64,000 bases of DNA from 13-2-20CM-66-19 sp963824395 (GCA_963824395.1 CAWGPF010000001.1:186001-250000); one strand, 5' to 3'. Positions 14,085-22,935 are shown, counted from the stretch's first letter. Notes: generated by a model from the sequence alone, not told the origin. A program made the numbers and translations.

Positions 14085-16406
14085 TCAGCCGATGTGGTAG
14101 TGGAAGGTGAGCCAGTAGCGGCGCGGCGGGGTGTAAGTGCCTTCCGCGTAACCGAAGAACGACAGGCCGTTGTAGCCGGACGTCAGCACGCGCTGATCGC
14201 TCAGGTTCTTGCCCTCCACCCCGAGGTCCCAGCGCCCGCTCGGCGCGAGGTAAAAGAGCCCGGCGTCGAGCGTCGTGCGCGAGGGCGCGCGCAGCACCGG
14301 GCTGTTGGCGGCGTCGAGGAACATCCAGCTGAGGAAGGACACGTTGGCGGTGAAGCGCACCCCCGCCCCGCTCGGCACGTGCCATTCGTAGGCGCTGGCG
14401 AGGTTGGCGGTCCACTCGGGCGCGTTCTGCAGCTTGCGCCAGGTGTAGTCACCCGCGCTGTCATGCCAGTCGTTGTACTCGTTGTGCAGGTAGCCCAAGC
14501 TCCCCTGCAGCGTCCAGTGCTCGGTGACCGCGGCCTGCAGATCCTCCTCAACACCGTACACGGTGGCCTTGGCGGCGTTCTGCGTCACGACCGAGGCGCC
14601 CTGGGTGAGCAGCACCTGGATATCCTTGTACTGGTCGTAGAACAGCGCCGAGTTCAGGCGCAGCCGGTGGTCGAAGAACATGGTCTTGAGGCCAAGTTCG
14701 GTGCTGTCCAGGTGCTCGGGTTTGTAGTCACTGATTTCCGCCACGCTCACCGGACGGCCATTGACGCCGCCGCTCCTGAAGCCGCGGCTCCACTGCAGGT
14801 ACTCGAACACGTCCGGGGTCCACTGCATGTTCAGGCTCACGCGCGGGGAGAACTCGTTCGCCTTGGTGGTGCAGGAGAAGTAGCGGCCGACATCCTGCAG
14901 ACTTGAGCAGTCCTTGGCCGGCACCGACGTGTTGCTGGTGTCGACGACGCCCGTGATCGGGTTGACGGGCAGGAAGATGGTCGTGCCGACATCGTTCTGG
15001 ACGTACTGCGAGAAGTCCTTGGTCTCGTGCGTGAAGCGGCCGCCGGCCTCGAGCGACAGGCGCTCGTTGAAGGCGTAATTGAGGTTTAGGTAGGTGGCGT
15101 AGTCCTCGGTGGTCTGGTTGTTGTCGTAGGCGAGGTTGAAGTCGAGCGCGTAGCGTGCCAGGTACAGCTGGTAGAACGGACTCGTGGGATCGGAGAATGC
15201 GCTGAGCGCCTGGAACAGGCCCTCGGCAGTCACGAGGTTGGTCTGGTCGCGGGTGTGCTCGTCCAGCCAGTAAAGGCCCGCCACCCACTTGAGGCGACTC
15301 CAGGTGCCGCTCGCCTGCAGCTCCTCGCTCAGCTGCGTGTCGTTCTCGTTGTGCACATCCCCGTTGTAGTCGACAGAGGAGTTGTCGCCGTCACGGCCGA
15401 AGTCGGCGTGCGAGTGGCGGTAGGCGCTGATCGACTTCAGATCAATGTCACCTGCGAGCTTCCAGTCGTTGATCCAGGTCGCGGCGTAGCCGTGCAGGTC
15501 ATCGCGCACCAGCGGGCCCTCGGCGCCGCTCTGGTCGATGTTGGTCGGCGGCGTGCAGCAGGGCTTCACGAAGGCGTTGAAGAGCGCCAGAAACGGCACC
15601 GTGGCGGCCGCGGGATCGTACGCGATCATCACATTGGGGCTGCTCGGCTGCGCCTGGGCCGTGAACTCCGCCGACAGGCGCGAGCTGAAGGTCGAGGTCG
15701 GCGTCCAGGAGAGCGTGGCACGGCCGCCCTCGCGCTGCTCCTTACCGCCGTTGTCCCCCAGCGGCCGCGACTGCCAGCCGTCGGACCTGCGGGCCATGAG
15801 GGAGATACCGAATGCCAGGTCATCGGTGATGCGTTGATCAGTGTAGGCATCGAGCGCGTAGGAATCGTAATTGCCCACCGAGGCGCGGAAGTCCGAGTGC
15901 CCGCTGCCGGTCGGGGTGAGCGTCGTGATGTTGATGGCGCCGCCGATGTTGTTCTTGCCGAAGAGCGTCCCCTGCGGGCCGCGCAGCAGTTCCACCCGGT
16001 CGATGTCATTGAGCTCAAGATTGGTACCGAAGGTGCGCGCCAGGTACACCCCATCGACGTAGATCCCCACCGCCGGGTCGGTGCTCAGGAGGAAGTCGAA
16101 CTGGCCGACGCCGCGCATGAAGGCGCTCACCTGAGAGCTGCTGCCGCCGGTGCCGGAGAAGAAATTGAGGTTCGGGGAGACCGTCTCCAGGGACGTCACG
16201 CGCTGCACGTCGAACTTCTGGATGAATGACCCGGACAGCGCCGTCATCGAGATGGGCGTCGTCTGCAGGTTCTCTTCCACGCGCTGGGCGGTGACGACGA
16301 TCTCCTGCAGGCCCGGCGCCGCTGCACTGCTGTCGTCCGCCGCCTGGGTGGTGGGTACGACAAAGTAGGCGGCCAGCGCCAGCACCGCTGTTATGGGTCT
16401 TTTCAT
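14085..16406 (-). CDS. TonB-dependent outer-membrane receptor
   Basis: 773 residues with a signal peptide (cleavage near PTTQA-ADD, residue 22), a TonB-box-like EIVVTAQR, a plug domain (RVTSLETVSPNLNF ... VELLRGPQGTLFGKN, to about 160) and a long beta barrel. This is the receptor type abundant in Sphingomonadaceae, Caulobacter and Nevskiales for bulky or hydrophobic nutrients, rather than a classical siderophore receptor; no partner siderophore genes are near. Same strand as, and 133 bp upstream of, the SDR/SnoaL/mutase operon, so it probably imports that operon's substrate. A strong GGGGGGA precedes the ATG. Confidence 0.92.
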   Translation of the reverse strand: MKRPITAVLALAAYFVVPTTQAADDSSAAAPGLQEIVVTAQRVEENLQTTPISMTALSGSFIQKFDVQRVTSLETVSPNLNFFSGTGGSSSQVSAFMRGVGQFDFLLSTDPAVGIYVDGVYLARTFGTNLELNDIDRVELLRGPQGTLFGKNNIGGAINITTLTPTGSGHSDFRASVGNYDSYALDAYTDQRITDDLAFGISLMARRSDGWQSRPLGDNGGKEQREGGRATLSWTPTSTFSSRLSAEFTAQAQPSSPNVMIAYDPAAATVPFLALFNAFVKPCCTPPTNIDQSGAEGPLVRDDLHGYAATWINDWKLAGDIDLKSISAYRHSHADFGRDGDNSSVDYNGDVHNENDTQLSEELQASGTWSRLKWVAGLYWLDEHTRDQTNLVTAEGLFQALSAFSDPTSPFYQLYLARYALDFNLAYDNNQTTEDYATYLNLNYAFNERLSLEAGGRFTHETKDFSQYVQNDVGTTIFLPVNPITGVVDTSNTSVPAKDCSSLQDVGRYFSCTTKANEFSPRVSLNMQWTPDVFEYLQWSRGFRSGGVNGRPVSVAEISDYKPEHLDSTELGLKTMFFDHRLRLNSALFYDQYKDIQVLLTQGASVVTQNAAKATVYGVEEDLQAAVTEHWTLQGSLGYLHNEYNDWHDSAGDYTWRKLQNAPEWTANLASAYEWHVPSGAGVRFTANVSFLSWMFLDAANSPVLRAPSRTTLDAGLFYLAPSGRWDLGVEGKNLSDQRVLTSGYNGLSFFGYAEGTYTPPRRYWLTFHYHIG

Positions 16407-16468
16407 CGGAAATCCCCCCTCGAGTAGGCCCTGATTACGAGCCTAAGATCCAAACGCCGACTTAGCAA

Positions 16469-16507
16469 GCGTAATTCGCTGTTGACGCGCTCGTTCATTA
16501 CGCAAAT
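16469..16507. promoter_or_regulatory. Inverted repeat and shared 11-mer upstream of the TonB receptor
   Basis: GCGTAAT (16469-16475) and ATTACGC (16497-16503) form exact 7-bp inverted arms 21 bp apart, 63-97 bp before the receptor ATG. The right arm extends to ATTACGCAAAT (16497-16507), which recurs exactly at 3224-3234 upstream of tesB in the same orientation relative to the downstream gene. Candidate regulator site. Confidence 0.4.
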
Positions 16508-16566
16508 TGAAGTCCGCCCTGGCATCGGAACGACGGGCGACCATCCTGAGCCAGGATGAATTCAGA

Positions 16567-17637
16567 ATGAGACAGGGGCTATGGAGGGGAGGCGCCAAGC
16601 GTGCTCTACTGTTCGGCATGCTGCGCCGTGGCCTCCTGCCAATATCGGCCTGGCTGCTGGGGATGATCCTCTGCGGCCCCCTCGCCGGCGCTGCCGAACC
16701 CGCCCCGTCCCCAGCCCCCCCAGCGCCGGTCACGCCTCCCGGTGCCGCACCGCCGACGGCGCCGCCGGGCGTTGACGCCTTGACCGAAGTCATCGTGCAG
16801 ACCAGCGAGCCGCGCTTCGTCGCGCCCACCCGGCGCGATCGCATCGGGCGCATCTGGGCGCCGGTCATGATCGATGGCAAGGGGCCATTCCGCCTGGTGC
16901 TCGACACCGGCGCCAACCGCTCGGCGATCACGGCACGCACCGCACAGCTGTTGGGCGCGAGCGCCACCGGCGATGGCTCCACGCGCGTCACCGGCTTCAC
17001 CGGCAGCGCCGTCGTACCCACCGTCCACGTGGGCGAGATGGAGGTGGGCGACATCTACATGGGGCCCGCGGAGCTGCCGGTGCTCTCGGACGTGTTCGGC
17101 GGCGCCCAGGGGGTCCTTGGCATCGAGGGCCTGGCGAACAAGCGCATCTACGCCGACTTCAGCCACGATGAGCTCATCATCCAGCGCTCGCACGGTGAGC
17201 GGGCGCGCCGCGACTTCACCGTCGTGCCGCTGCACCTGGTGCATGGACTGCTGGTAGCGGACGTCATGGTGGGCTCGATCCGCGCCAAGGCGATCATCGA
17301 TACCGGCGCCCAGGGCACGGTCGGGAACCTCATGCTGCGCGACGCCCTGATGCGTCACCCGCCCCGCAACGCCGCCCACGAGGACATCATCGGCGTCACC
17401 CTCGATGTGCAGGGCGGTGACTACCTGCCGCTGCCGGACATCGCCTTCGGCGACCACCTCACCGTAAAGGGTTTACGCGTCACCTTCGGCGATATGTACC
17501 TGTTCCAGCACTGGGGACTGACCCAGGAACCCGCGCTGACCATCGGCATGGACATGCTCGGCACCTTCGATGTCATGATCATCGATTACGCGCGCCACGA
17601 GCTGCAGGTGCGTTCAAACTACCTCGCCACGCGCTGA
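16567..17637 (+). CDS. Exported retropepsin-like aspartyl protease-family protein
   Basis: 356 residues from the ATG at 16567, which has an AGGA upstream; an earlier in-frame TTG at 16507 is less likely. A long basic N-region and the hydrophobic LLPISAWLLGMILCGPLAGA suggest export, followed by a Pro/Ala-rich linker. Two retropepsin-like modules follow, each with a DTG motif: VLDTGANRS (Asp113) and IIDTGAQGT (Asp245). Retropepsins normally dimerise to bring two aspartates together, so the tandem could supply both in one chain. Substrate and true activity unknown. Transcribed away from the receptor, alone. Confidence 0.8.
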   Translation: MRQGLWRGGAKRALLFGMLRRGLLPISAWLLGMILCGPLAGAAEPAPSPAPPAPVTPPGAAPPTAPPGVDALTEVIVQTSEPRFVAPTRRDRIGRIWAPVMIDGKGPFRLVLDTGANRSAITARTAQLLGASATGDGSTRVTGFTGSAVVPTVHVGEMEVGDIYMGPAELPVLSDVFGGAQGVLGIEGLANKRIYADFSHDELIIQRSHGERARRDFTVVPLHLVHGLLVADVMVGSIRAKAIIDTGAQGTVGNLMLRDALMRHPPRNAAHEDIIGVTLDVQGGDYLPLPDIAFGDHLTVKGLRVTFGDMYLFQHWGLTQEPALTIGMDMLGTFDVMIIDYARHELQVRSNYLATR

Positions 17638-17657
17638 ACACGGCGCCGCGCCCGGGA

Positions 17658-18056
17658 CTACGTTGAGGTCGAGCGCTCCGGCGCTACTTTGTAGATCACC
17701 CGCACTTCGCCTGGCTGGCGGAACGGGTACTTGTCCTGGCCCAGGTATTTCTTTGCCATCGCATCGATGTGCGCATCCGCGCCCTTGTGGGTGCGCTCGG
17801 CGACCTTGCCGCGCACCTCCAGGTAGCGATACGGGTTGTCAGGATCGGTGATCGACAGGGCGATGCGGCCGTCGCGCTGCATGTTCTTGTCCTTCAGGCG
17901 CCCTTCGGCGGTGTTGATGATCACGTACTTGCCGTCGTAATCGACCCACACCGGCGTCACCTGCGGCTTGCCATCGGGCATCAGCGTCGCCAGGTGCGCG
18001 AAGGCCTTCTTCTGAAACAGATCCAGGTGCGTCTGCGGGATGCCCGACTGAACCAT
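17658..18056 (-). CDS. PPOX-fold flavin/F420-binding protein
   Basis: 132 residues from the ATG at 18056, with AAAGGAGC upstream. Split-barrel fold of the pyridoxamine-phosphate-oxidase superfamily: FAHLATLMPDGKPQVTPVWV (19-38), GRIALSITDPDNPYRYLEVRG, and a C-terminal VRVIYKVAPERS. The first segment is the hallmark of the PPOX-class F420-dependent group. In a proteobacterium it may bind FMN or heme-related ligands. Probably small-molecule reduction or detoxification. Last gene of a three-gene minus-strand run, 13 bp after the preceding gene. Confidence 0.8.
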   Translation of the reverse strand: MVQSGIPQTHLDLFQKKAFAHLATLMPDGKPQVTPVWVDYDGKYVIINTAEGRLKDKNMQRDGRIALSITDPDNPYRYLEVRGKVAERTHKGADAHIDAMAKKYLGQDKYPFRQPGEVRVIYKVAPERSTST

Positions 18057-18069
18057 GACTCGTGCTCCT

Positions 18070-18570
18070 TTAGCCCTCGAGGGACGCACCGCGTCCCGGG
18101 GTTTCCATGCGCAGGAAGCGCCGTCGTTCATTCCACTGGTGGCGCGCATGCAGCCGCTCTGACTGGTTGGCCGCTTCCGGAGGCAGTGCCTGCAGGGCAC
18201 GCAGCGCCGCCGCGTGCGCCATGGCCACGGCGGGGTCGCTCTGCAGCAGCGCCCGGTAATGCTCGATGAAAGCCTGTTCGGGCGGCGCACCCCCGCCGGT
18301 CAGCAGCTCACGCGCATGCGCGCCGATGGCCGCGCTCTCGAAGACGGGCAACTCCCGGGAGTGCGCCAGCGCATGGTCGATGTCGGCGATCAGGCGGTAA
18401 AGGGGCTGCAGCCAGGCCCACTCGGGGCTGGTCGTGATCTGCTTGAGGCGCTCGAGCGGGGATGCCGGGGGCGCGAAGTGCCGCTCCGCTTCCAGCAGCG
18501 CGCCGAGCACACCCTGCAGTGCCTCGCTGCTGTCGTGCAGCTGCTTGAGCCAGGGGTGGTCGTCGGCCAT
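18070..18570 (-). CDS. Conserved hypothetical protein, mostly helical
   Basis: 166 residues, not recognised. Rich in Ala, Leu and Glu, with amphipathic helices throughout (LKQLHDSSEALQGVLGALLE; ALAHSRELPVFESAAIGAHA). No signal peptide, membrane segment, cysteine motif or catalytic pattern is visible. Lies 44 bp after the HAD hydrolase gene and 13 bp before the PPOX gene, probably co-transcribed. Confidence 0.7.
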   Translation of the reverse strand: MADDHPWLKQLHDSSEALQGVLGALLEAERHFAPPASPLERLKQITTSPEWAWLQPLYRLIADIDHALAHSRELPVFESAAIGAHARELLTGGGAPPEQAFIEHYRALLQSDPAVAMAHAAALRALQALPPEAANQSERLHARHQWNERRRFLRMETPGRGASLEG

Positions 18571-18614
18571 GAGCTCGGATGCGCCTTTCAGCTTGGCCCT
18601 GCGGCGGGGTCGCC

Positions 18615-19313
18615 CTAGCGTAACCGCTGGGACGCAGCGACGCCAGAAAGCGCCCCCGTATCGAGCGTCGCAAGTTCCCCGATGTGCGCGAGCGTCACGT
18701 CCGCCGCGGGGTAGCGGGCGAGCTCGCGAGGATCAAGCGCGTAGTGCCCCTGGCGCACGAACACCGTCGTGACGCGCTCGGCCCACTGGAGCTTGACGGC
18801 GGCGAGGATGCGCAGCTTGTCGTCCACCACCACGTAGTGACGCGCCGGATAGCGCCGCTCGACCGCGGCCAGCATCTGCTCCTTGTGCAGGTAGATCAGT
18901 ACCCGACCTGCGACGGCCTGCCACAGGCCCGAGCGCTGCACCTTGCGCGGCTGGAAGACGACGTCGCCGTCGGACAAGATCACCGTGCGGCCCCGCTCAC
19001 CGCAGTGCGCGAGCGCCTGCAGCGCGCCCGGATAGAGGCGCGCTGCAAACGGGTAGTCGAGGAGGAAGAAGGAAATATCGAGCAGCTGCGGGTCGTCGAG
19101 ATTCTCGAGCCGGTAGCGCTGCAGTGCACCCAGGTAATCGGCGTACCCGAGCTCGGACCTTAAGGCTTCGAAGATCTCCCAGTAGCGCTCCCGGGAGGCG
19201 GCCCCGAATTCGCGCTGCAGGTGCTCCCCGAGGTCCTGCTGGATCGCATCGTTGTCGAGCAGCGTATTGTCGACGTCGAATAAAAACACGACGTCGCCCT
19301 CATCCTGCGCCAT
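18615..19313 (-). CDS. HAD-superfamily hydrolase
   Basis: 232 residues from the ATG at 19313. The nucleophile motif FDVDNTLLDND lies near the N-terminus; motif II is VILSDGD and motif III/IV is YVVVDDKLRI with a lysine and paired aspartates. A helical cap (residues about 25-90) follows motif I. Resembles phosphoglycolate-phosphatase-like HADs; the substrate cannot be predicted. First gene of a HAD / hypothetical / PPOX run. Confidence 0.85.
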   Translation of the reverse strand: MAQDEGDVVFLFDVDNTLLDNDAIQQDLGEHLQREFGAASRERYWEIFEALRSELGYADYLGALQRYRLENLDDPQLLDISFFLLDYPFAARLYPGALQALAHCGERGRTVILSDGDVVFQPRKVQRSGLWQAVAGRVLIYLHKEQMLAAVERRYPARHYVVVDDKLRILAAVKLQWAERVTTVFVRQGHYALDPRELARYPAADVTLAHIGELATLDTGALSGVAASQRLR

Positions 19314-19416
19314 GCCCGCTGCCCTTGTGTCACCGTCGGTCCGTGCCGGCGAGTGTACCGCGCCCCCGGCAGGTGGGCGGCGCATGGCGGGCCGGCAGCG
19401 GGCTTCGGATGCGTCA

Positions 19417-19457
19417 ATAAAAAGGGGCGCGGGTCGTTTGGCAACGTCCCGCGCCCC
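19417..19457 (-). terminator. Rho-independent terminator after the Gly/His-rich gene
   Basis: Perfect 10-bp stem GGGGCGCGGG / CCCGCGCCCC (19424-19433 with 19448-19457), 14-nt loop, then TTTTTATT on the minus strand. It begins 16 bp after the stop at 19473 and insulates the HAD gene downstream. Confidence 0.9.
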
Positions 19458-19472
19458 TGAAGTGGCTGGTCT

Positions 19473-20348
19473 TTAGCGAGCGCTGTAGCCGCGCGCGTCG
19501 AGGCAAGCGATCATCGCACGCTGGTAATCCGGTGAGCTTCCCGTGCCCGGCTGGCTCGAACGCGTGGGATCAAATCCCGTCTGGTTCACGGCCCAGCTGT
19601 GGCACTCGTAACGGTCGGTACTGGTCTGCTGCTCGGTCTGCCCGTTACGCGGGTACACGTACAGGTCGGAAGCCGCGCCCGAGCCCGGTGCCGGCTGCGG
19701 CGCATAGTCCTGCGGCTGCGCACCCGAGGGCGCGGCCATCACCGCGCCGCTGTCCGCGGCGGCTCCGGCGGCATCGGCGCTCCCGCCCGACGGCGGCGGA
19801 TCGGTGACGACGTAGCCGTTGTAGTTCGGGTTCCACGTGTAATAGAGGTTGTTGTAGTAGTAGTACGGCAGACCGCCCCACCAGAAGGTGGCGTAGCCGA
19901 GCGGCAGCACCGGGTAGTACCAGGCCCAGCCCGGCCCGTACCACACGTGCGGCCAGTAGCCGCCGTGCCAGTACCCGCCACCCCAGTAGTGGCCCCCGTG
20001 CCAGTACGCAGTACCGACGTGACCGGCGTAATAGGCCCCGCCGCCATGGCCGCCGTAGTAAGCACCCCCGACGTGTCCGGGCGCGAAGCCCGGACGGGCA
20101 TAATGCGCACCCCCGGCGTAGCCGCCGTGGAAGCCGCCCGAGAAGTGCGGGCCGGGGGCCGCGTGAAAGCCGCCACCCCCGCCGCTGAAATGGGCACCGC
20201 CGCCGCCTGCATGGCCACCGCCACCGACGCCGCCGCCGTGCTGGGCATAAGTCAAAGCCGGCGCTGCCGCTACCCCCACGCCCAGCAGCACTGCCGCGGC
20301 GGTCCGAATAACTAGTCGCGCTCTTGCGATGTTCACTGCCTTCTCCAT
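19473..20348 (-). CDS. Exported Gly/His/Tyr-rich envelope protein
   Basis: 291 residues from the ATG at 20348. Signal peptide (LVIRTAAAVLLGVGVAAAPA, cut near TYA-QHG), then about 130 residues of imperfect Gly-His-Gly-Tyr repeats (GGAYYGGHGGGAYYAGHV), an aromatic Tyr/Trp segment (LPYYYYNNLYYTWNP) and a conserved C-terminal domain (YPRNGQTEQQTSTDRYECHS ... ACLDARGY) with two cysteines. The C-terminal part matches a family common in Gammaproteobacteria (DUF6515-like, from memory). Likely a periplasmic or surface protein; the histidines could bind metal. Function unknown. Confidence 0.75.
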   Translation of the reverse strand: MEKAVNIARARLVIRTAAAVLLGVGVAAAPALTYAQHGGGVGGGGHAGGGGAHFSGGGGGFHAAPGPHFSGGFHGGYAGGAHYARPGFAPGHVGGAYYGGHGGGAYYAGHVGTAYWHGGHYWGGGYWHGGYWPHVWYGPGWAWYYPVLPLGYATFWWGGLPYYYYNNLYYTWNPNYNGYVVTDPPPSGGSADAAGAAADSGAVMAAPSGAQPQDYAPQPAPGSGAASDLYVYPRNGQTEQQTSTDRYECHSWAVNQTGFDPTRSSQPGTGSSPDYQRAMIACLDARGYSAR

Positions 20349-20566
20349 AGAGCCCGGGTATCTTGAGGATCTCCCGGTCCTGTTCAATTAGACGCCTGCC
20401 GGGCGTCCGCGTTCAAGGTAACGATCATTAAAACGCGGTCACGCCTCGGGCGCTGACATAAGGATGGGCGCCCCCGGCCCCTTTTCAATGACACCTGAAA
20501 CAGAAGCGTTCCTGGACGCGTTCACGCCCGGTTCAGTCTCGAGGCAGCGCGGCCCCGTACGCCCCC

Positions 20567-21532
20567 TCACAGGACGAGATTGACCGCCAGGGCCGGGGTG
20601 AGCGTGGTCGTGATGTTGCGACCGAGGCTGATGATGCGCACCCCGAGGAGCACCCCGGCGCGGGCGCTCCAGTTGTACTCGATCGCGGGCGCAAACCCGA
20701 CCGAGTACGAGGTGCCCGAATCCGCCGCCACTGCCCCGGCCGGCGATGTGCCGGCGACGCGCGTGTTGAAGTTGTACTGGTACACGACATCCAGGGCGAG
20801 CACCCAGCTGCGCGTGACGCTGTACTCGGCCGCGGCGTCGACCGTGTAGCCATCGCCGGGGTAGGCGTGGCCGCGGAAACCTGATGCCGTGCCGTAGACG
20901 CTCTGGTCGGCCAGCGGCACGCAGCTCGAGCGCGTGTAGGTCAAATCCAGCCGGGCCCGCAGGATGCGGCCGGTCGGCAGCCAGAAATAATCCTGCGAAT
21001 AAAGCGACAGCCCCGTGGCGTAGGCCCCCGCACCGAGGCCGTCGCTGGCGCGTGAGAGCGCATCGTAGCGCCCGGTGGGCAGCGTTTCGTCGATGACGAT
21101 CGCGAGCGTCGGCACAGCGCTGCCCTCGTGGTACTGGGTGAGCCCGTAGCCGGCCTGCAGGGTCAGGTCCCCGAGCCCGACGCCGGAGGAATTGGGTGCA
21201 CCGGCCGGCGCCTGGTAGAAGAAGCGCGGGATCATGCCGACGGTGAAGCGGTCAGTGAGCCCGTAGAGCATGTAGGTCAGGGACCCGAGCTGCTGGTCGC
21301 GCGGCGCCGCATGGTGCGCGCCGGCGGCATCCACGGATCCGGTGCTGATGATGTCGAAGAAGTACGGCTCGATGAGGGCGTGCCCCTGCGGCAGGCTGGC
21401 GGCGGACGGGGCGAGCATCGGCCCGGTCCACCAGGCGTCCTCGCGCGCCTCAGGGTCGGCGGCCTGAAGCGGCAGGCTCACCGCGAGCGCCACGAGCGCC
21501 GCCCCCGCAGCGCGCCTCCCCCTAAGATTCAT
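20567..21532 (-). CDS. Outer-membrane beta-barrel protein, MetA/transporter type
   Basis: 321 residues with a signal peptide (GAALVALAVSLPLQA-ADP). The rest alternates polar and hydrophobic residues in strand pairs (LGSLTYMLYGLTDRFTVGMI; GVGLGDLTLQAGYGLTQY; TLAIVIDETLPTGRYD), the pattern of the phenol-degradation MetA-like outer-membrane family, and ends in a hydrophobic strand. Such proteins are proposed to pass hydrophobic compounds across the outer membrane. No clear operon partner: 218 bp separate it from the Gly/His-rich gene. Confidence 0.72.
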   Translation of the reverse strand: MNLRGRRAAGAALVALAVSLPLQAADPEAREDAWWTGPMLAPSAASLPQGHALIEPYFFDIISTGSVDAAGAHHAAPRDQQLGSLTYMLYGLTDRFTVGMIPRFFYQAPAGAPNSSGVGLGDLTLQAGYGLTQYHEGSAVPTLAIVIDETLPTGRYDALSRASDGLGAGAYATGLSLYSQDYFWLPTGRILRARLDLTYTRSSCVPLADQSVYGTASGFRGHAYPGDGYTVDAAAEYSVTRSWVLALDVVYQYNFNTRVAGTSPAGAVAADSGTSYSVGFAPAIEYNWSARAGVLLGVRIISLGRNITTTLTPALAVNLVL

Positions 21533-21811
21533 CGTGCGCGCCCCTGCAGCTGCCGCAAAAGCTGCTCATGATGCCCGCGACGCGGGCGCCGGGCAGCGCG
21601 TGCCCGGCACGCCAGCGTGCAGATCCGGACTTGCCATAAGCGGCGCTGCGCGGCGCGCGTGACGCACGTCTCAGTCCTCCTGCGGGCCATGAACTTTTCG
21701 TCACTCGGGTCAGCACTTCGCAAACTGCCACGTTGTTAACGCCCAGCAGCCCGGAGTTTCCGGCTCAATGCACCAACGGGCCCCCGCGGCCCACGGCAAG
21801 AGGAGTTGACC

Positions 21812-22153
21812 ATGTCGAAGCACTTCCGTACCGCTCTGTCGATTGCAGCCCTGACTCTGTCGCTTGGCGGCTTTGCCGCTTCGGCGATGGCCGATGAGAC
21901 CCAGTGGCAGAAGGATCATCCGCGTCGCACCGAGGTGAACGGGCGTCTGGCCAACCAGGGCGCGCGCATCCACAACGAGGTGAAGGACGGCCAGATCAAC
22001 AAGGCGCAGGCCAAGCAGCTGCACAGTGAGGATCATGCGATCCGCACCGAGGAGCGCACCATGGCAAGCACCAATGGCGGGCACATCACCAAGACCGAGC
22101 AGCGCGCGCTGAACCAGCAGGAGAATCAGGTCAGTAAGCAGATCGGCAAGTAA
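21812..22153 (+). CDS. Small periplasmic protein of unknown function
   Basis: 113 residues from the ATG at 21812 (AGAGGAG 7 bp upstream; the in-frame TTG just before it is not needed). Signal peptide ends near ASAMA-DET. The mature part is short, charged and helical (WQKDHPRRTEVNGRLANQGA; DGQINKAQAKQLHSEDHAIR), rich in Gln, Asn, His and Lys, and lacks cysteines. Similar small exported proteins occur in Burkholderia and Xanthomonas relatives without assigned function. Own Shine-Dalgarno and its own strong terminator suggest a monocistronic gene. Confidence 0.8.
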   Translation: MSKHFRTALSIAALTLSLGGFAASAMADETQWQKDHPRRTEVNGRLANQGARIHNEVKDGQINKAQAKQLHSEDHAIRTEERTMASTNGGHITKTEQRALNQQENQVSKQIGK

Positions 22154-22174
22154 GCTTAGCCAAGCACTGAAGCC

Positions 22175-22211
22175 ACGGGAGCGCGGTACACCGCGCTCCC
22201 GTCTTCTTTTC
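22175..22211 (+). terminator. Strong terminator after the small periplasmic gene
   Basis: Perfect 13-bp stem (22175-22187 with 22190-22202, ACGGGAGCGCGGT / ACCGCGCTCCCGT), 2-nt gap, then CTTCTTTTC. It ends just before the convergent transporter gene. Confidence 0.85.
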
Positions 22212-22227
22212 AGCTCGCCCTGGCGCC

Positions 22228-22920
22228 TCAAGCCTTGAGCGAGAAGGGCGTGAAGTCGGTGTCGCGGTCGTAGAAATCCTCGTGCTCGGTGCGCTTGAGG
22301 AAAGCGACCACCCGGTAGGTGAGCGGCGTCGCAATCACTTCCCAGCCGGACTTCAGTACGTACTGCGTGGCGGTGATCTCCACCAGCTTGTCGGTTGGCC
22401 ACAGTCCGGAGAAGGCGATCCCGTAGAACAGCACCGAGTCCACCAGCTCCCCGCACAGCGTCGAGCCGACCAGGCGCGTCCACAGCCAGCGCCCCGAGCT
22501 CCAGATCTTCATCTTCGCCAGCACGTAGCTGTTGACGAACGAGCCGCACCAGAAGGCAATGATCGAGGCAGCTACGATGCGCGGTGTATTGCCGAAGATC
22601 GCCTCCACTGCCGGCTGCTCCGCCTTGAAGGAGGCCGCCGGCGGCAGGTGCACAATCACCGTTGCCATGATGGCCGCAAACACCAGGGCGGCGAAGCCGC
22701 TCCACACCACGCGCCGGTCACGCGCGTAGCCGTACACCTCGGTGAGGATGTCACCGAAGAGGTAGGAGATCGGAAAGAACAGCACCCCCGCCAGGAACGT
22801 GACCGGCCCGATGAGCGGCAGCTGTACGGTGGTTACCTTGGAGGCGCCGATCAGATTGGCGCACAGCAGGATGCACACGTAGGCGCCGAGGAACAGATCG
22901 TAGTAGCGATAGCTCTTCAT
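22228..22920 (-). CDS. yhhQ: Queuosine precursor transporter (YhhQ/VUT family)
   Basis: 230 residues, integral membrane protein with about six hydrophobic spans (YYDLFLGAYVCILLCANLIG; GPVTFLAGVLFFPISYLFGD; WSGFAALVFAAIMATVIVHL). The FPISYLFGDILTEVYGYARDR signature and the later STLCGELVDSVLFYGIAF are typical of YhhQ, which imports preQ0/preQ1 for tRNA queuosine. It follows fahA by 15 bp on the same strand, but a functional link with tyrosine catabolism is not expected. Confidence 0.9.
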   Translation of the reverse strand: MKSYRYYDLFLGAYVCILLCANLIGASKVTTVQLPLIGPVTFLAGVLFFPISYLFGDILTEVYGYARDRRVVWSGFAALVFAAIMATVIVHLPPAASFKAEQPAVEAIFGNTPRIVAASIIAFWCGSFVNSYVLAKMKIWSSGRWLWTRLVGSTLCGELVDSVLFYGIAFSGLWPTDKLVEITATQYVLKSGWEVIATPLTYRVVAFLKRTEHEDFYDRDTDFTPFSLKA

Positions 22921-22935
22921 GCGCCCCGAAGCCTA

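Noticed and set aside
10738..16506. Cobalamin riboswitch upstream of the mutase operon or the TonB receptor
   Set aside because: No B12-box-like conserved core or long structured leader could be seen in the short intergenic regions.
19980..20240. Tandem repeat or CRISPR-like array
   Set aside because: The repetitiveness comes from codons of a Gly/His-rich protein; units differ in length and sequence and there are no unique spacers.
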